Assembly (NCBI GenBank): GCA_900708905.1
Contig: CAADRB010000005.1
Span: 3,386,791-3,450,790 of the forward strand
DNA from: Hymenolepis diminuta
Taxonomy: Eukaryota > Platyhelminthes > Cestoda > Cyclophyllidea > Hymenolepididae
DNA: 64,000 nt
Reading direction: 5' to 3'
Under the pieces are notes generated by a model. The model ran no database searches, had not been told where the DNA came from, and saw only the letters and a program-made list of their open reading frames with translations. How positions within the stretch are numbered: the stretch's first letter is position 1; each line of letters starts with the position of its first letter. The translations under genes and the position numbers were made by a program. Below, one piece after another: positions 61,141-64,000 of the stretch.

Positions 61141-64000
61141 AATTTCGAGAAATTCCTGTAATAGTTCATATTTTATCTTTCGAATAATAATTAATCTTAA
61201 AATAGATGTACATCTGCTTAGTACCATTACCTTAATATCCCCTCCCCAAGATTGGTTTTCTCTACCACTTTTTAAGTCAATCTCAAATTTCCCAGAGTTA
61301 TGTAATACCGATTTTTGACCTGTTTTCGCGCACCCACATGTAATGTATACCCCAACTCAACCTGTTGGTGACTTCTGAATAACACTGCTGGCTCTGATGG
61401 AATAATGCTATTTATAATATTACGTACCTGCCTGTGTTTTGATAAGTTTAAATATCCGACTTTTCGATCAAATCAACCGCTATCTTTATAAGCCTTGCAC
61501 TGTTCACATAACTAATGGCGAAATTGAGTAGTATAGTATTATAATGAAAGCGAGGAAACTTAATAGTTCTTATTTTAAAATTAATATATTGATTTAAACT
61601 CATTACACCAGTTAAATGGTTATATCTTTGTGGTTTTGTATATGCATATGAAGTAGTAAGTGTATTTTTATGCGTGCATGTGTGAGAAACTGCTGTGCAT
61701 ATGTATCAATTTTCTCTTGTGGTTAAAAAGAACAAATTCACATTTTTAAGAGAGAGAGCGAGGAAGCTCTTGAGCTAAACATTAGTAATAAACTTGAGAT
61801 GGCATTGGCTAGCTTTCAAACGGTCTTGTTACTTGCAAACTATGGCTTAAATGAGGTTATGCGAACATGATTGGTCAATTTTCAAGGTCAAGTCGCTGTA
61901 ATGTTGTGCAGATAGGCAACTTGTGCATTGGAGTAATAAATCTCAGTTTCGACTTAATATTTCCTTTTCCCCATAAATTATGCGAATTTTGGGGAATAAG
62001 TAATTTGGAAATCTCATCTGGAAAAGGCATATTAGACCCTCCTATTTGTAATTTCAAATTTGATTGTGGGTTGACGGATTTCGAACGTTAGTTTTTGGGG
62101 ATTAATATGGCATAGAATGTAATTTCTCATTTTGTTTAGGATGCCTTTTATGAAATACCCGCTATGTAACATCCTCAAATCGATACAAGTATAAACGGGT
62201 TTTAAACTAGCCTATGTATCTTCCTATCTACGTCCTTATTGAATTACGACGATTATTTTGGGCGGTTGTAATCATCTTCCTATAGGTAATAGTTACATTA
62301 TTACGTTGGTTATAAAACTAAAAAGGCATTGTTGGAGAATATAAGTTTAATTTACGGAGGGGAAAGTTGTAGAACTCACCTTCATTTAGTTCCTCAATTT
62401 CCTATTTTGCTGTATTTCGTATTTATATCAGGTCTTGGGATCAACTCTTCTAGTTCTTATTATCTCCCGTGTTTAAAGCAATGTTCAAAATTTTAGCATT
62501 TGGAAAGAAGATCCAGAGACTTGTCTTTTTTATTTAATTTGTCGTGCATTTTATAGGGGTACTTTTAGTTGGTTACATGAAATTGACCTCTGCCTTCCGG
62601 AATTCATGTTCAGAGTCGATTGAATTGATTTAGAGTCATTGCAGAATGATTTATTTCGCTTTTTTAGGTTTGATTTTGCTAAACTACAGACTGTTCATTT
62701 TCGTTGCAGTTGATGAAATCGTTCGGTTACTGGTAGTCCTAATAATTCACTTTACTAAACCGGACAAACTAACTGGGCAAGCTTCTGAGTCAGAACTTTG
62801 TTCCCTACAAAGGTTGGTTTTTATTAAGCTGAAGTCATGGAATTTGTGTTTAAACGGGAAAATGACGGAAGAATATAAGCCCCATAGGTCTATAGTCTTC
62901 ATCGAATCATGCGAACTAAGGATTACATGATACAGCAGTGATGGATAGGACAGAACCACAAATTTCCATTAAAATTTTTTCCTAAGAGTCAATTACTTTC
63001 TACCTTATTCCACCAGGTAATGTTTGGATCAATATGACTTTATTGATTATTGGGAAAACGTGCTTTGATTTGGACACTTAATCAAGGTGAAATACAGCAA
63101 AGCAAAAGCTTTTCCGAATGGAACCTCTTTATTGATTTATGGGTATTGATCCTCGTTGGAAAATTATCGATTGTAAACGATCCTACAACAGTGCTCATCG
63201 TCAATATGATTTCCGCAACTGAAGCTTTTGGTGACTTATTAGCGATCGGTTGTCGACGTTTGACTTTTCTAGAGTGAAATGTAACCAACTTCAAAGCATT
63301 GGTTACAAAAGTCTATGGTCATAAAAAACCTTTTTTTCGGTACATTTTCACAACTTAAAATAGTTAACTTTTGTTTAATACTTATGTTCTTTACTTGCCA
63401 AGAACTGAATTTGGATAAGCTTCCCATCCATTAAATTTATTCATTTTAATGCAAACAATTTTAGGCTGTAGTGGCAGTAAAAACATCCTATTGAATGATT
63501 TATCGGGATTTTCAGACTTGAAATCAGTTCGGCTTACTTGTGTAGTGCGCGATGTGGAATAAGTCGAACACGTTCTACTATGTCTATACAATAGAGTTAT
63601 GAATGCTTGTTTATTTTCGATTTTAATACAAATCTGTAACTCATTTTTGAACGATGAAAGAATCAGTATTTTGTCACATCAAACGTTTGAATCCCAATGT
63701 TCTGGTTTATTCCAATCAATGCAGATTAGAAAACACCTTATTTGATGGATTATATTACTTAAAATATAAAGTAAGACAGTACCTGCTATTCTTAAAAATA
63801 TTTAGTTCGGGTAACATTTTTCGATATATTCTTAGCGAATCTAATTTTAAATACCCATAGGAATATGCAGTTAAGTTAGTGACCAATGGCGTATCTCCTC
63901 GTCCAAGGTCACATCCTAGCTTGATTTAATTAGCATTTGTTCATCCCTCTTGCCCCTCTCTCCTTAAAAATCAGTAGACAATTGTGCATGTCCAAAATTG
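61141..64000. other. Gene-free AT-rich end of window
   Basis: No exon, RNA gene or repeat was recognised. Frames of up to 94 codons show no domain. A final TRAPPC11 exon could be hidden here if short. Confidence 0.4.

Overview
The window is animal nuclear DNA. It is AT-rich, gene-poor, full of introns and littered with decayed repeats. Very short introns (40-92 nt) mixed with kilobase introns, a decayed endonuclease/reverse-transcriptase LINE and tRNA-headed SINEs fit a parasitic flatworm (tapeworm or fluke) best. That assignment is an inference; nothing here fixes the species.

Four genes are supported. A Rap2-like small GTPase lies on the minus strand (about 22.88-23.63 kb) in two visible exons. 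A complete five-exon B56 regulatory subunit of protein phosphatase 2A (PPP2R5, epsilon-like, 525 aa) lies on the minus strand (31.68-39.06 kb). Head-to-head with it, 2.6 kb away, TRAPPC11 (foie gras/gryzun) runs on the plus strand from 41.70 kb; 19 coding exons giving 1,028 residues are readable to 58.22 kb, and the C-terminus was not found. A fourth, unrecognised two-exon gene (183 aa) sits antisense inside TRAPPC11 intron 11 (51.20-51.83 kb).

Layout: 1-22.8 kb is mostly gene-free, with a decayed LINE on the minus strand (6.5-8.7 kb) and two copies of a dispersed ~330-bp repeat. From 23.6 to 28.4 kb there is no gene, only a repeat fragment and a tRNA-like half. From 28.4 to 31.15 kb three diverged copies of a ~0.95-1.0 kb unit stand in tandem, ending at the 3' side of the PP2A gene. 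TRAPPC11 introns hold tRNA-headed SINEs, a LINE 3' fragment with an intact C2H2-like finger, a three-copy hairpin element and the nested gene. From 58.3 to 64 kb only repeats were seen.

The three genes with well-defined starts (PPP2R5, TRAPPC11, the nested gene) all have an AG splice-acceptor-like site 9-12 nt before the ATG. This fits either spliced-leader trans-splicing or a 5'UTR intron. The genes do not form a pathway: Rap signalling, PP2A targeting and TRAPP-III/ER-Golgi trafficking are separate housekeeping functions.
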